Below, piece by piece: positions 1-5,402 of a stretch of DNA of 6,164 nucleotides. A model generated the notes under the pieces. It had not been told where the DNA came from. It did no database searches and saw nothing but the letters and a program-made list of their open reading frames with translations. Numbering within the stretch: the stretch's first letter is position 1; every line of letters starts with the position of its first letter. Made by a program: the position numbers and the translations under genes. The DNA comes from Pseudomonadota bacterium (GTDB lineage Bacteria > Pseudomonadota > Alphaproteobacteria > Acetobacterales > Acetobacteraceae): NCBI GenBank assembly GCA_021826565.1, contig JAKAZJ010000131.1, forward strand, positions 1 to 6,164. The letters are read 5' to 3'.

Positions 1-1
1 T

Positions 2-286
2 GACGCGCTGGCGGCAACCACCGCCCCGGTGATCGCAGTATCGCCGATCCTGGCCGGGCGGGCGGTGAAGGGACCGACGGCGAAGATGATGGCGGAGCTG
101 GGTCTGCCGGTCTCGGCCCGCGCGGTAGCGGAACATTACGGCGGCCTGCTGGATGTGTTCGTCGCCGAACCGGAAGATGCGCCGACACTGACCGATCTGC
201 CCGTCCGCGTGATTTCGGCACCGATCCTGATGCGCAGTCTGACCGAGAAGACCGCGCTCGCCCGGGTGATCCTGGGGGCGCTGTGA
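2..286 (+). CDS. cofD: CofD/FbiA-type phospho-lactyl (or phosphoglyceryl) transferase of F420 synthesis, C-terminal part
   Basis: This is the last 94 residues of a gene that begins left of the window; the reading frame is open from base 2 to a TGA at 284-286. The enzyme family transfers the phospho-C3-acid moiety of a GDP/GPP-activated intermediate (from 2-phospholactate, PEP or 3-phosphoglycerate) to the deazaflavin Fo, giving F420-0 or dehydro-F420-0 in the cytoplasm. What is seen: the family's C-terminal signature, an AVSPI strand followed by G-R-A-V-K-G-P-T-A-K-M-M-A-E-L-G, then a helix S-ARAVAEHYGGLLD, and a terminal T/PILMR-L-E---LA-VIL segment. Full-length CofD is roughly 300-330 residues, so about two thirds is missing. 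It overlaps the next gene by the tetranucleotide GTGA, which implies translational coupling with cofC. The identification rests on the KGPTAKMMAELG block and on the cofC neighbour, and is secure at family level. The true donor substrate cannot be read from this fragment. Confidence 0.93.
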   Translation, partial: DALAATTAPVIAVSPILAGRAVKGPTAKMMAELGLPVSARAVAEHYGGLLDVFVAEPEDAPTLTDLPVRVISAPILMRSLTEKTALARVILGAL

Positions 287-954
287 TCGGGGCGGTCTGG
301 GCGGCCGTGCCGGTCAAGGGCTTCGCCGGCGCGAAGCAGCGACTGGCCCCGGCGCTGACGCCGCCGCAGCGCCAGGCGCTGGCGCGGGCGATGCTGACCG
401 ACGTGCTGGCCGCGTTGGCCGCCGCGCCGCTGGCTGGAATCCTGGTCTGCACGGAAGACGCCGAGGCGGCCGCACTCGCCCGCGCTTACGGCGCCGAGGT
501 CACGTCCGACGGCGCCAGCGCCGGTCACACCGGGGCGGTGATGGCGATGGGAAGGTGGTTGCGCGCGCGCGAATTGGGCGCGATGCTGACCGTGCCGGGC
601 GATATCCCGCGCGTGACCGCGGCCGAGATCGCCGCGCTGATCACCGCCGCCGCGCCGGCACCGTCCTTCACCATCGCGCCGTCGCGCGACCGACTGGGGT
701 CGAACGCGATCCTGCTGGCGCCCGAGAACGCGGTGCCGTTACGGTTCGGTGACGATAGTTTCTACCCGCATCTGGCCGCGGCCCGCGCGGCGGGGATCGC
801 ACCCGTGGTGGTGCCGCTGGCGGGGATCGGGCTCGATATCGACACACCGAACGACCTTGCCGCCTTGCGTGCGCTGCCGGCCCGCGCGGGCGGCTTGACC
901 GAGGCGGTGCTGGCCGGTCTGGCGCCGTCCGTTACGACCGGTATGACCCGTTGA
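283..954 (+). CDS. cofC: CofC/FbiD-type phospho-C3-acid guanylyltransferase (F420 biosynthesis)
   Basis: This 223-residue nucleotidyltransferase activates 2-phospho-L-lactate, phosphoenolpyruvate or 3-phospho-D-glycerate with GTP, supplying the substrate of CofD. What is seen: an N-terminal nucleotide-binding motif VPVKGFAGAKQRL at residues 9-21; the acidic metal-binding block VPGDIPR at 104-110; S-R-D-R-L-G-S-N-A at 134-142 (many relatives have T-N where this has S-N); R-F-G-D-D-S-F-Y-P-H at 154-163; and the C-terminal GLDIDTPNDL at 183-192. Length and motif order fit the family. The start is GTG at 283, chosen because it overlaps the cofD stop (GTGA) and places the VPVK motif nine residues in. 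The last ~20 residues look non-conserved and are encoded antisense to the end of argJ (23-bp overlap). In actinobacterial FbiD the substrate is reported as PEP, and in Mycetohabitans rhizoxinica CofC prefers 3-phosphoglycerate; which applies here is undetermined. Confidence 0.95.
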   Translation: MIGAVWAAVPVKGFAGAKQRLAPALTPPQRQALARAMLTDVLAALAAAPLAGILVCTEDAEAAALARAYGAEVTSDGASAGHTGAVMAMGRWLRARELGAMLTVPGDIPRVTAAEIAALITAAAPAPSFTIAPSRDRLGSNAILLAPENAVPLRFGDDSFYPHLAAARAAGIAPVVVPLAGIGLDIDTPNDLAALRALPARAGGLTEAVLAGLAPSVTTGMTR

Positions 955-2161
955 TGTCGATATACCCGTGCGTCAGATCGCAGGTCCAGGCGGTACCGGA
1001 GCCACGCCCCAGCCCCAGATCGATCTCGATCGCGATCTCCCGGCCCTTCATATGCGCAACCACCGGGGTTTCGTCGTAGCCCGGCACCACGCCGCCGTCC
1101 TTCGCCATCCACACGCCGCCCACCGCGACCGACAACCGGTCGCGGTCGGCCGGCTCCCCGGCCTTGCCCACGGCCATGACGATCCGGCCCCAGTTCGCGT
1201 CCTCCCCGGCGATCGCGGTCTTGACCAGCGGCGAGTTCGCCACCGCCATCGCGACCCGCCGCGCGGATCGCGCCGTGACCGCGCCACGCACGTCGATACG
1301 CACGAACTTGGTGGCCCCCTCCCCGTCACGCACCACGGCGAGCGCGAGATCGGACAACACCTCGTTCAACGCCGCTGCAAACCCGCGCAGCATCGGCCCG
1401 CCGGCCGCCGGCACCCGCACATGCCGCGCCTGGCCGGTGGCGAACAGCAGCACAGTGTCCGATGTGGAGGTATCGGAATCCACCGTGGTCGCGTTGAAAC
1501 TTCCGGCCACGCCCTTGCGCAGCAGCTTGTCCAGAACGGCGCCCGGAATCTTCGCATCCGTGGCAATGAAGCACAGCATCGTCGCCATATCCGGCGCGAT
1601 CATGCCGCTGCCCTTGGCGATGCCGGTGATCCGCACTTCGGTCGCCCCGATCCGCGCCACGCGGGTGGCCGCCTTGGGGAAGGTATCGGTGGTCATGATC
1701 CCGCGCGCCGCCGCTTCCCAGCCATCGTCGCGCAGTGCCACGTGCAGCCCGGGCAGCGCGGCGGTCAGACGATCGGTCGCCAGCACCTCGCCGATCACGC
1801 CGGTGGAGGCGATGAACACCTCGCTTGGCTTGCAACCGGCGAGCTTGGCTGCCGCCGCCGCGGTGACGGCGCAGGTTTCGCGCCCCGCGCGTCCGGTGAA
1901 CACGTTGGCATTGCCGGCATTCACCACCACCGCCCGCGCCCGCCCGCCGCGCAGGGCCGCGCGGCACCAGTCGATCGGCGCACCGGGACAGCGATTGCGT
2001 GTGAACACGCCCGCCACCGAGGTACCGGCAGCCAGTTCCAGCATCACCAGATCGGTGCGGTTGCGGTAGCGGATCCCCGCCTCCACCGCACCCAGGCGCA
2101 CGCCGGCGACCGGCGGCAGGGCGGGCAAGGGTAGCGCGAGCGGGGAGAGCTTCGTGTCCAT
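932..2161 (-). CDS. argJ: Bifunctional ornithine acetyltransferase / N-acetylglutamate synthase (ArgJ)
   Basis: The 409-residue enzyme moves the acetyl group from N-acetylornithine to glutamate, recycling acetyl in arginine biosynthesis; many members also make N-acetylglutamate from acetyl-CoA. What is seen: the oxyanion-hole segment STGVIG at 119-124 (T120-G121), and the autoproteolysis site in the block KGSGMIAPDMATML, where cleavage between A193 and T194 would release the beta chain and expose T194 as nucleophile. Further family blocks are F-N-A-T-T-V-D-S-D-T-S-T-S-D-T (222-236), GEGATKF (280-286), KTAIAGEDANWGRI (314-327) and the terminal YIDINGSYRS. Length is normal and no key residue is missing. 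The ATG at 2161 is preceded by AAGGA (3 nt away) and a second GAAGGA further up. The gene follows the DUF169 gene by 15 bp on the same strand, so the two are probably one transcript. Its 3' end overlaps cofC by 23 bp tail to tail. Bifunctionality is family knowledge, not shown by the sequence. Confidence 0.98.
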   Translation of the reverse strand: MDTKLSPLALPLPALPPVAGVRLGAVEAGIRYRNRTDLVMLELAAGTSVAGVFTRNRCPGAPIDWCRAALRGGRARAVVVNAGNANVFTGRAGRETCAVTAAAAAKLAGCKPSEVFIASTGVIGEVLATDRLTAALPGLHVALRDDGWEAAARGIMTTDTFPKAATRVARIGATEVRITGIAKGSGMIAPDMATMLCFIATDAKIPGAVLDKLLRKGVAGSFNATTVDSDTSTSDTVLLFATGQARHVRVPAAGGPMLRGFAAALNEVLSDLALAVVRDGEGATKFVRIDVRGAVTARSARRVAMAVANSPLVKTAIAGEDANWGRIVMAVGKAGEPADRDRLSVAVGGVWMAKDGGVVPGYDETPVVAHMKGREIAIEIDLGLGRGSGTAWTCDLTHGYIDINGSYRS

Positions 2162-2176
2162 CGGTCCTTGGTTCCT

Positions 2177-2989
2177 TCAGTTCTTGCCGGCGTAGCTTTT
2201 CGCCATGCCTTCGCCGGGTTCGGCCTGCGGACCGAACGGCATGATCGGGTAGCGCAGCCCGGCCTTGGCCAGGCCCGTCAGGCCGGTCACGGCGCGGGCC
2301 AGATCGGCGGGCGGACAGGCCATCAGCATCTCGTCATCCGCGACGCCGCCGTAACGACGCTCGGCGTAGCACGGGATCGACAGGCTGACCGTCTGCGTCT
2401 TCAGCGCGTGGCCCCAGGAATCGGCGCAAGCGCTCTCCCCGGTGATCGAGAAATCGTAGCGCCGGTAGTTCTTCCATTGCAGCCCGTTGATGAACAGGAT
2501 CATCTGCGCGGGATTGGCGTAGAACAGGCAGATATCGGGCGGATCCAGCCGCGCCGAGCGCAACGGGGAGACCACCAACCCGTGGTACCGCCCCGGCGCC
2601 ACGCGCGACATGCCGGCCTGATGCGCCGCCGCGGCCTCGCGGTTTTCGAACCACACGCCTTCCATCTTGCGCCCCGAGGTATAGATCTCGCCCGGCGCGT
2701 CCAGCCCGATGACCGAGGAGCAGGAGGAAAACTCCGGCACGTTCTCGGTGGTGATGCCAAGCGTGAAGCCCGCCAGCCGCGCCTGCGTGACCAGTTGGCA
2801 GGTGGAGAAAGTCTTGCCCTTCGGCGGTCGTCGCAGCCCGGGCACGGCCGCCATCGCGTCCAGGTCCTCGAACAGCTTCATGCCGATCGGCAGGGTACGC
2901 AGGCGCAACAGATCGGATAGCTGGGTGGCCAGGCCGGCGATCGCGGCGGCATCCAGGGTCGGCGCGGCAACATCGGGTGCGTCGTTCAT
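2177..2989 (-). CDS. DUF169 family protein (COG2043-like), function unknown
   Basis: A 270-residue soluble protein with no signal peptide or membrane segment. I recognise it as DUF169 from the order of blocks: L-S-D-L-L-R-L-R-T-L-P-I-G-M-K (24-38), PPKGKTFSTCQLV (55-67), G-I-T-T-E-N-V-P-E-F-S-S-C-S-S-V-I-G-L (78-96), a central PPDICLFYANPAQM (150-163), ESACADSWG (185-193) and S-I-P-C-Y-A-E-R-R-Y (204-213). Cysteines at 64, 90, 188 and 207 sit inside these blocks, with two more at 154 and 225; the clustering suggests metal or cluster binding, or thiol chemistry, but that is inference. No function is established for the family that I can name. The ATG at 2989 was chosen over an open-frame extension to 3118 because a purine-rich ribosome site (GGAAGGGGGAA, 2994-3004) precedes it and the upstream extension is low-complexity. 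It lies 15 bp upstream of argJ on the same strand and is divergent from the exporter gene. Confidence 0.88.
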   Translation of the reverse strand: MNDAPDVAAPTLDAAAIAGLATQLSDLLRLRTLPIGMKLFEDLDAMAAVPGLRRPPKGKTFSTCQLVTQARLAGFTLGITTENVPEFSSCSSVIGLDAPGEIYTSGRKMEGVWFENREAAAAHQAGMSRVAPGRYHGLVVSPLRSARLDPPDICLFYANPAQMILFINGLQWKNYRRYDFSITGESACADSWGHALKTQTVSLSIPCYAERRYGGVADDEMLMACPPADLARAVTGLTGLAKAGLRYPIMPFGPQAEPGEGMAKSYAGKN

Positions 2990-3002
2990 GGCATTCCCCC
3001 TT

Positions 3003-3025
3003 CCGCCGCGGGCTAGGCGCGGCGG
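3003..3025. promoter_or_regulatory. Perfect 8-bp inverted repeat between the divergent DUF169 and MFS genes
   Basis: CCGCCGCG at 3003-3010 is the exact reverse complement of CGCGGCGG at 3018-3025, with a 7-nt spacer GGCTAGG. It lies in the 86-bp divergent spacer (2990-3075) and its left end touches the Shine-Dalgarno region of the DUF169 gene (2994-3004). It could act as an operator shared by both genes or as a hairpin in the DUF169 leader that limits ribosome access. In DNA this GC-rich, such repeats also arise by chance, so the assignment is tentative. No convincing -35/-10 pair is visible on either strand of the spacer; the best on the minus strand is a weak TTGCAT-17-TAGCCC. Confidence 0.35.
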
Positions 3026-3075
3026 TCGGCCCATGCAACACCACGGGCGGACGAAACGTGCAAGAACCCGCCCCG

Positions 3076-4569
3076 ATGACCAGCGCCCCCGCCGCGGAGC
3101 AGACCCTGGAGCTGTCACCGCGCGCCCTGTTTCTGGCCGTCGTGCCGCCGATGATCCTGCCCGTCTTCCTGGGCGCGGCCGATCCCACCGTGGTCGCCAC
3201 CGCGCTGCCCGCGATCGGCGCCGCCTTCGGCCATGTCCGGCTGCTGCCCTGGATGGTGGTGGCGAATTTGATGGCGAGCACCGTCGCCGCCGCCACCTAT
3301 GGCCGGCTGGCCGACATGTTCGGCCTGCGCCGGATGCTGCTGATCGCGATGGTGCTGTTCATGGGCGCGGCGGCGTTCTGCGTGATCGCGCCCAGCCTGC
3401 CCTGGCTGATCACCGGGCGCATTCTCAGCGGCTTCGGCGGCGGCGGCCTGACCACGCTCTGTCAGGCGCTGATCGGCGCGCGCGTGCCGCGCCGGGCGCG
3501 CGGGCGCTACCAGGGCTACTATGCCGCCTGTATCGTGGCCGGATCGGCGTTCGGCCCGGTGGCGGGCGGCGTGCTGACCCAGTTCTGGGGCTGGCCGGCG
3601 GTGTTCCTTGCCTACCTGCCGCCGGGAGCGGTCGCGCTGGCGCTGATCGCCCGCCTGCCGCGCGATAGCGGAGCCGGCGGCGGCTCCATCGATCTGCCGG
3701 GCATCGCATTGCTGACCGGCTTCGTGGTGCCGTTCCTGATGGCGATCGCGCGGCTGCAACGACCGAGCTTCGGTGCGTTGCCGCTGACGGTGGCGCTCGC
3801 GGTGCTCGCAATGCTGGTCGCGGTCGTGCTGATCCGCCAGCAGCGCGCGGCGGGCGCCTCGGGGGTGATGGCGCTGCCGCTGCTGCGCGATCCATCGTTC
3901 TGGCGGGCCGATCTGATGTCGGCATGCTCGGGCGCGTCGCTGACCGCGATGGTGACGTTCCTGCCGCTCTATTTTCGCGTGGTCGGAGGGGCGGGTGCGG
4001 CGCGGTCGGGGTTGCTGCTGATGCCGCTCACGGTGGGGGTCAGCATCGGCTCGGTTGCGACCGGGTGGCTGATCTCGCGCACGACGCGGACTGCAATCTT
4101 TCCCTCGCTGGGGCTGGGGTTCACCGCATTGACGCTGGTCGCGGCGGCGGTCTGGGGACCGGCACTCAGCCCGGAAGGCCTGGCGTGGTTGCTGGCAGCG
4201 GGCGGAGTGACCCAGGGGACGGCGATGCTGACCGCGCAAATCACGGTGCAGCTGGTGGCGCCGCCGCGGATGCTGGGGGTGGCTGCGGGGTCGGTGCAGC
4301 TGTCGCGCTCGCTGGGATCGGCATTCGGCGCGGCGGTCGCGGGCGCGGTGCTGTTCGGGCTGTTGACGGCGCAGGACAGCCACGCGGCGGGGCTGTTCGC
4401 GGAGCTGGTGCGGCATGGGCCGGGCGCGCTGCGGGCGTTGCCGGCGGCGCAGCAAGCGGTGGCACGCGCCGAGATCGGCGACGCGTTCCGCGGCGTTTTC
4501 CTGACAGTGGCGGTGTTTTCCTGCGCGATCGTTGCTCTGGCCGTCACAATGCCGGCACGAAGGGTGTGA
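3076..4569 (+). CDS. MFS exporter, DHA2-like (14-TM, EmrB/QacA type)
   Basis: A 497-residue inner-membrane protein that probably exports drugs or metabolites by proton antiport. What is seen: a short cytoplasmic N-terminus, then helix 1 carrying the DHA-type motif A-A-D-P-T-V-V-A-T-A-L-P-A-I (35-48) with an acidic residue D36; motif A GRLADMFGLRRM (76-87) between helices 2 and 3; motif B-like GRILSGFGGGG with R115; and the antiporter motif C G-S-A-F-G-P-V-A-G-G (156-165) in helix 5. About 14 hydrophobic segments can be traced, including two central ones near 207-226 and 235-253 and the last at 473-492, which with the length favours DHA2 over 12-helix DHA1. Start choice is uncertain: ATG 3076 has no good ribosome site, while an in-frame GTG at 3058 has GGCGGA upstream and would add six residues. 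No TetR or MarR regulator and no EmrA-type fusion partner is visible, so the substrate is unknown. It diverges from the DUF169 gene and converges with brnA. Confidence 0.92.
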   Translation: MTSAPAAEQTLELSPRALFLAVVPPMILPVFLGAADPTVVATALPAIGAAFGHVRLLPWMVVANLMASTVAAATYGRLADMFGLRRMLLIAMVLFMGAAAFCVIAPSLPWLITGRILSGFGGGGLTTLCQALIGARVPRRARGRYQGYYAACIVAGSAFGPVAGGVLTQFWGWPAVFLAYLPPGAVALALIARLPRDSGAGGGSIDLPGIALLTGFVVPFLMAIARLQRPSFGALPLTVALAVLAMLVAVVLIRQQRAAGASGVMALPLLRDPSFWRADLMSACSGASLTAMVTFLPLYFRVVGGAGAARSGLLLMPLTVGVSIGSVATGWLISRTTRTAIFPSLGLGFTALTLVAAAVWGPALSPEGLAWLLAAGGVTQGTAMLTAQITVQLVAPPRMLGVAAGSVQLSRSLGSAFGAAVAGAVLFGLLTAQDSHAAGLFAELVRHGPGALRALPAAQQAVARAEIGDAFRGVFLTVAVFSCAIVALAVTMPARRV

Positions 4570-4576
4570 GGCGATG

Positions 4577-4588
4577 GGGTCCGGACCC
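4577..4588. other. 12-bp perfect palindrome in the MFS/brnA convergent spacer
   Basis: GGGTCCGGACCC is self-complementary and sits in the 38-bp gap between the stop of the exporter gene (4569) and the stop of brnA (4608). Its position between converging genes would suit a bidirectional terminator, but it has no loop to spare (a folded form keeps only about four base pairs) and no T-tract on either side, so a canonical intrinsic terminator is not supported. Confidence 0.25.
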
Positions 4589-4607
4589 GGATCCTATCCC
4601 GCCCGCA

Positions 4608-4940
4608 TCACCCCGCCCGCCGGCCCCGCACCGGACGCCCGGCGAGTTCCGCCCCCTGCGCGCGCGCATAAGCGCGCAGCACCGCGTTCATGCGCGACTG
4701 GTACCCGGGGCCGCGCGCCTTGAACCAGGCCAGCACGTCCGGATCGATGCGCAGCGACACCGCCTGCTTGGGCGGCGGCATCACCAACGCGGCCTCCTGG
4801 AACCAGGACGCGTCCACCAGCGGCGCAGCGTCCGGGTCCGCGGCAACGGCGTCCGCGATGTCGGCATCGGTCAGGCGGTCCAGCCGCTCCCAGTCAGTGC
4901 CGGTCGTGGCTGCGGTGGCGGAGGGCGGTTGCGTAGGCAT
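4608..4940 (-). CDS. brnA: BrnA-type ribbon-helix-helix antitoxin
   Basis: A 110-residue antitoxin that would bind and neutralise BrnT and, as a dimer, repress its own operon. What is seen: an N-terminal region with D-W-E-R-L-D-R-L-T-D-A-D-I (16-28), the family's typical lead-in, and a C-terminal ribbon-helix-helix domain at about 58-95. In that domain KQAVSLRIDPDVLAWFK forms the beta strand and first helix, and G-P-G-Y-Q-S-R-M-N-A-V-L-R-A-Y the turn and second helix. A basic tail (GRPVRGRRAG) follows. The ATG at 4940 was chosen because it has GGGATGA about five bases upstream and there is no ATG, GTG or TTG codon between it and the conserved DWERL segment; an ATG three codons earlier (4949) is the only near alternative. 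The gene overlaps the end of brnT by 47 nt in another frame, long for a TA pair. It is convergent with the exporter gene. Confidence 0.92.
   Translation of the reverse strand: MPTQPPSATAATTGTDWERLDRLTDADIADAVAADPDAAPLVDASWFQEAALVMPPPKQAVSLRIDPDVLAWFKARGPGYQSRMNAVLRAYARAQGAELAGRPVRGRRAG
4656..4679. repeat. Perfect 8-bp hairpin near the 3' end of brnA
   Basis: CTGCGCGC at 4656-4663 pairs exactly with GCGCGCAG at 4672-4679 around an 8-nt loop. It falls within brnA, about 50 bases before its stop, and about 90 bases past the exporter stop when read on the + strand. There is no T-tract, so intrinsic termination is not indicated. It may only reflect the alternating GC codons of the Arg/Ala-rich C-terminus. 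Confidence 0.3.
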
Positions 4941-5199
4941 CGCGTTCATCCCGGTTGGCCATCCGCGCGGAGATGATGCGTCGCCGCCCCGCGCGCGGGG
5001 TATAGACCAGGGCCAGGACGCGACCCGCGACCCGGCCGAAGGCGATGAAGCGCTGCTCGAGGCCGCGATCCGATGGGCGTTCCAGTGCGGGTCCGTCCCA
5101 GATCCCCACGGCATCGGCGAAATCGAGACCGTGGCGGAGCAGGTTGCGGGCACGCTTGGCTTCGTCCCATTCGTAGCGATCCTCGGCATCATCCGTCAC
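4894..5199 (-). CDS. brnT: BrnT-type ribonuclease toxin
   Basis: A 101-residue toxin of the BrnT family, RelE-like RNases that cut RNA and inhibit translation until bound by BrnA. What is seen: the family's N-terminal block Y-E-W-D-E-A-K-R-A-R-N-L-L-R-H-G-L-D-F (9-27); then F-I-A-F-G-R-V-A-G-R-V-L-A-L-V-Y-T (51-67); and the C-terminal basic strand R-R-R-I-I-S-A-R-M-A-N-R-D-E-R (72-86). Length fits the usual 90-100 residues, and nothing points to inactivation. The start is GTG at 5199 with GGAGG at 5204-5208, a strong but close ribosome site (4-nt gap); no other start precedes the conserved YEWDEAK. It is the first gene of the brnT-brnA operon, the usual toxin-first order of this family. The last ~10 residues (ALRHRSHDRH) lie in the overlap with brnA and look unconserved. 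Confidence 0.94.
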   Translation of the reverse strand: MTDDAEDRYEWDEAKRARNLLRHGLDFADAVGIWDGPALERPSDRGLEQRFIAFGRVAGRVLALVYTPRAGRRRIISARMANRDERDAYATALRHRSHDRH

Positions 5200-5402
5200 G
5201 TGACCTCCGTGATCCGGCGTGCCGGCATGGCACGCATGAGGGATGGTGGTCCGGGCGGGTTAACGCTTCGTTGCCTGCGGCCGGAAAATCACCGGGCCAG
5301 GACCGTATATACGCTACGCATATACGCCGCGCAACCCCCCCCCGCGCTTGCGCGCCACATGCCCACGGACATACCCCTCTTGACCCTACGCGCCAGGCCC
5401 CG
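5200..5402. other. Intergenic region between divergent brnT and phzF
   Basis: This 203-bp spacer is the longest gap in the window. Besides the promoter/operator candidate at 5304-5334, it holds the brnT ribosome site (CCTCC on the + strand at 5204-5208) and a run of nine C at 5335-5343 directly upstream of the brnT -35 box. No tRNA, small ORF with a ribosome site, or terminator is evident. A promoter for phzF is not clear: TTGACC at 5380-5385 lies too close to the ATG at 5403 to serve as a usual -35. Confidence 0.6.
5304..5334 (-). promoter_or_regulatory. Candidate brnTA promoter with tandem palindromic operator
   Basis: On the minus strand TTGCGC (5334-5329) and TATATA (5311-5306) are separated by exactly 17 nt, a plausible sigma70-type promoter that would start transcription near 5298, about 100 bases before the brnT GTG. 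The same segment holds two near-identical 10-bp palindromes, CGTATATACG (5304-5313, perfect) and CGCATATACG (5317-5326, one base off), 13 bp centre to centre. One covers the -10 box and the other lies in the spacer. This is the layout expected for a ribbon-helix-helix repressor such as BrnA shutting its own promoter. It is also the only AT-rich patch in the spacer. The binding assignment is inference. Confidence 0.5.

Noticed and set aside
968..2134. Open frames on the + strand opposite argJ (388 and 301 codons)
   Set aside because: They are shadows of argJ; composition is biased (H/R/G or A/S/T rich) and no family motif or ribosome site is seen, while argJ shows every catalytic block.
2990..3118. 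N-terminal extension of the DUF169 protein to 3118
   Set aside because: The extension would read through the divergent spacer and into the exporter gene, is arginine-rich and unlike the family, and the ATG at 2989 has a good ribosome site.
3115..4455. Long antisense open frame (446 codons) opposite the exporter gene
   Set aside because: Its translation is dominated by R, Q, H and A with no domain, as expected opposite a GC-rich membrane-protein gene; the sense frame has clear MFS motifs.
4577..4588. Intrinsic bidirectional terminator between the exporter and brnA
   Set aside because: The palindrome lacks a usable loop and has no T-tract on either side.
4941..5192. Longer BrnA starting at 5192 (194 residues)
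   Set aside because: The extra part is the out-of-frame shadow of brnT; BrnA proteins are about 90-110 residues and ATG 4940 fits.
5380..5402. TTGACC as the -35 box of a phzF promoter
   Set aside because: It lies only 17 bases before the ATG, leaving no room for a -10 box and start site upstream of the gene.
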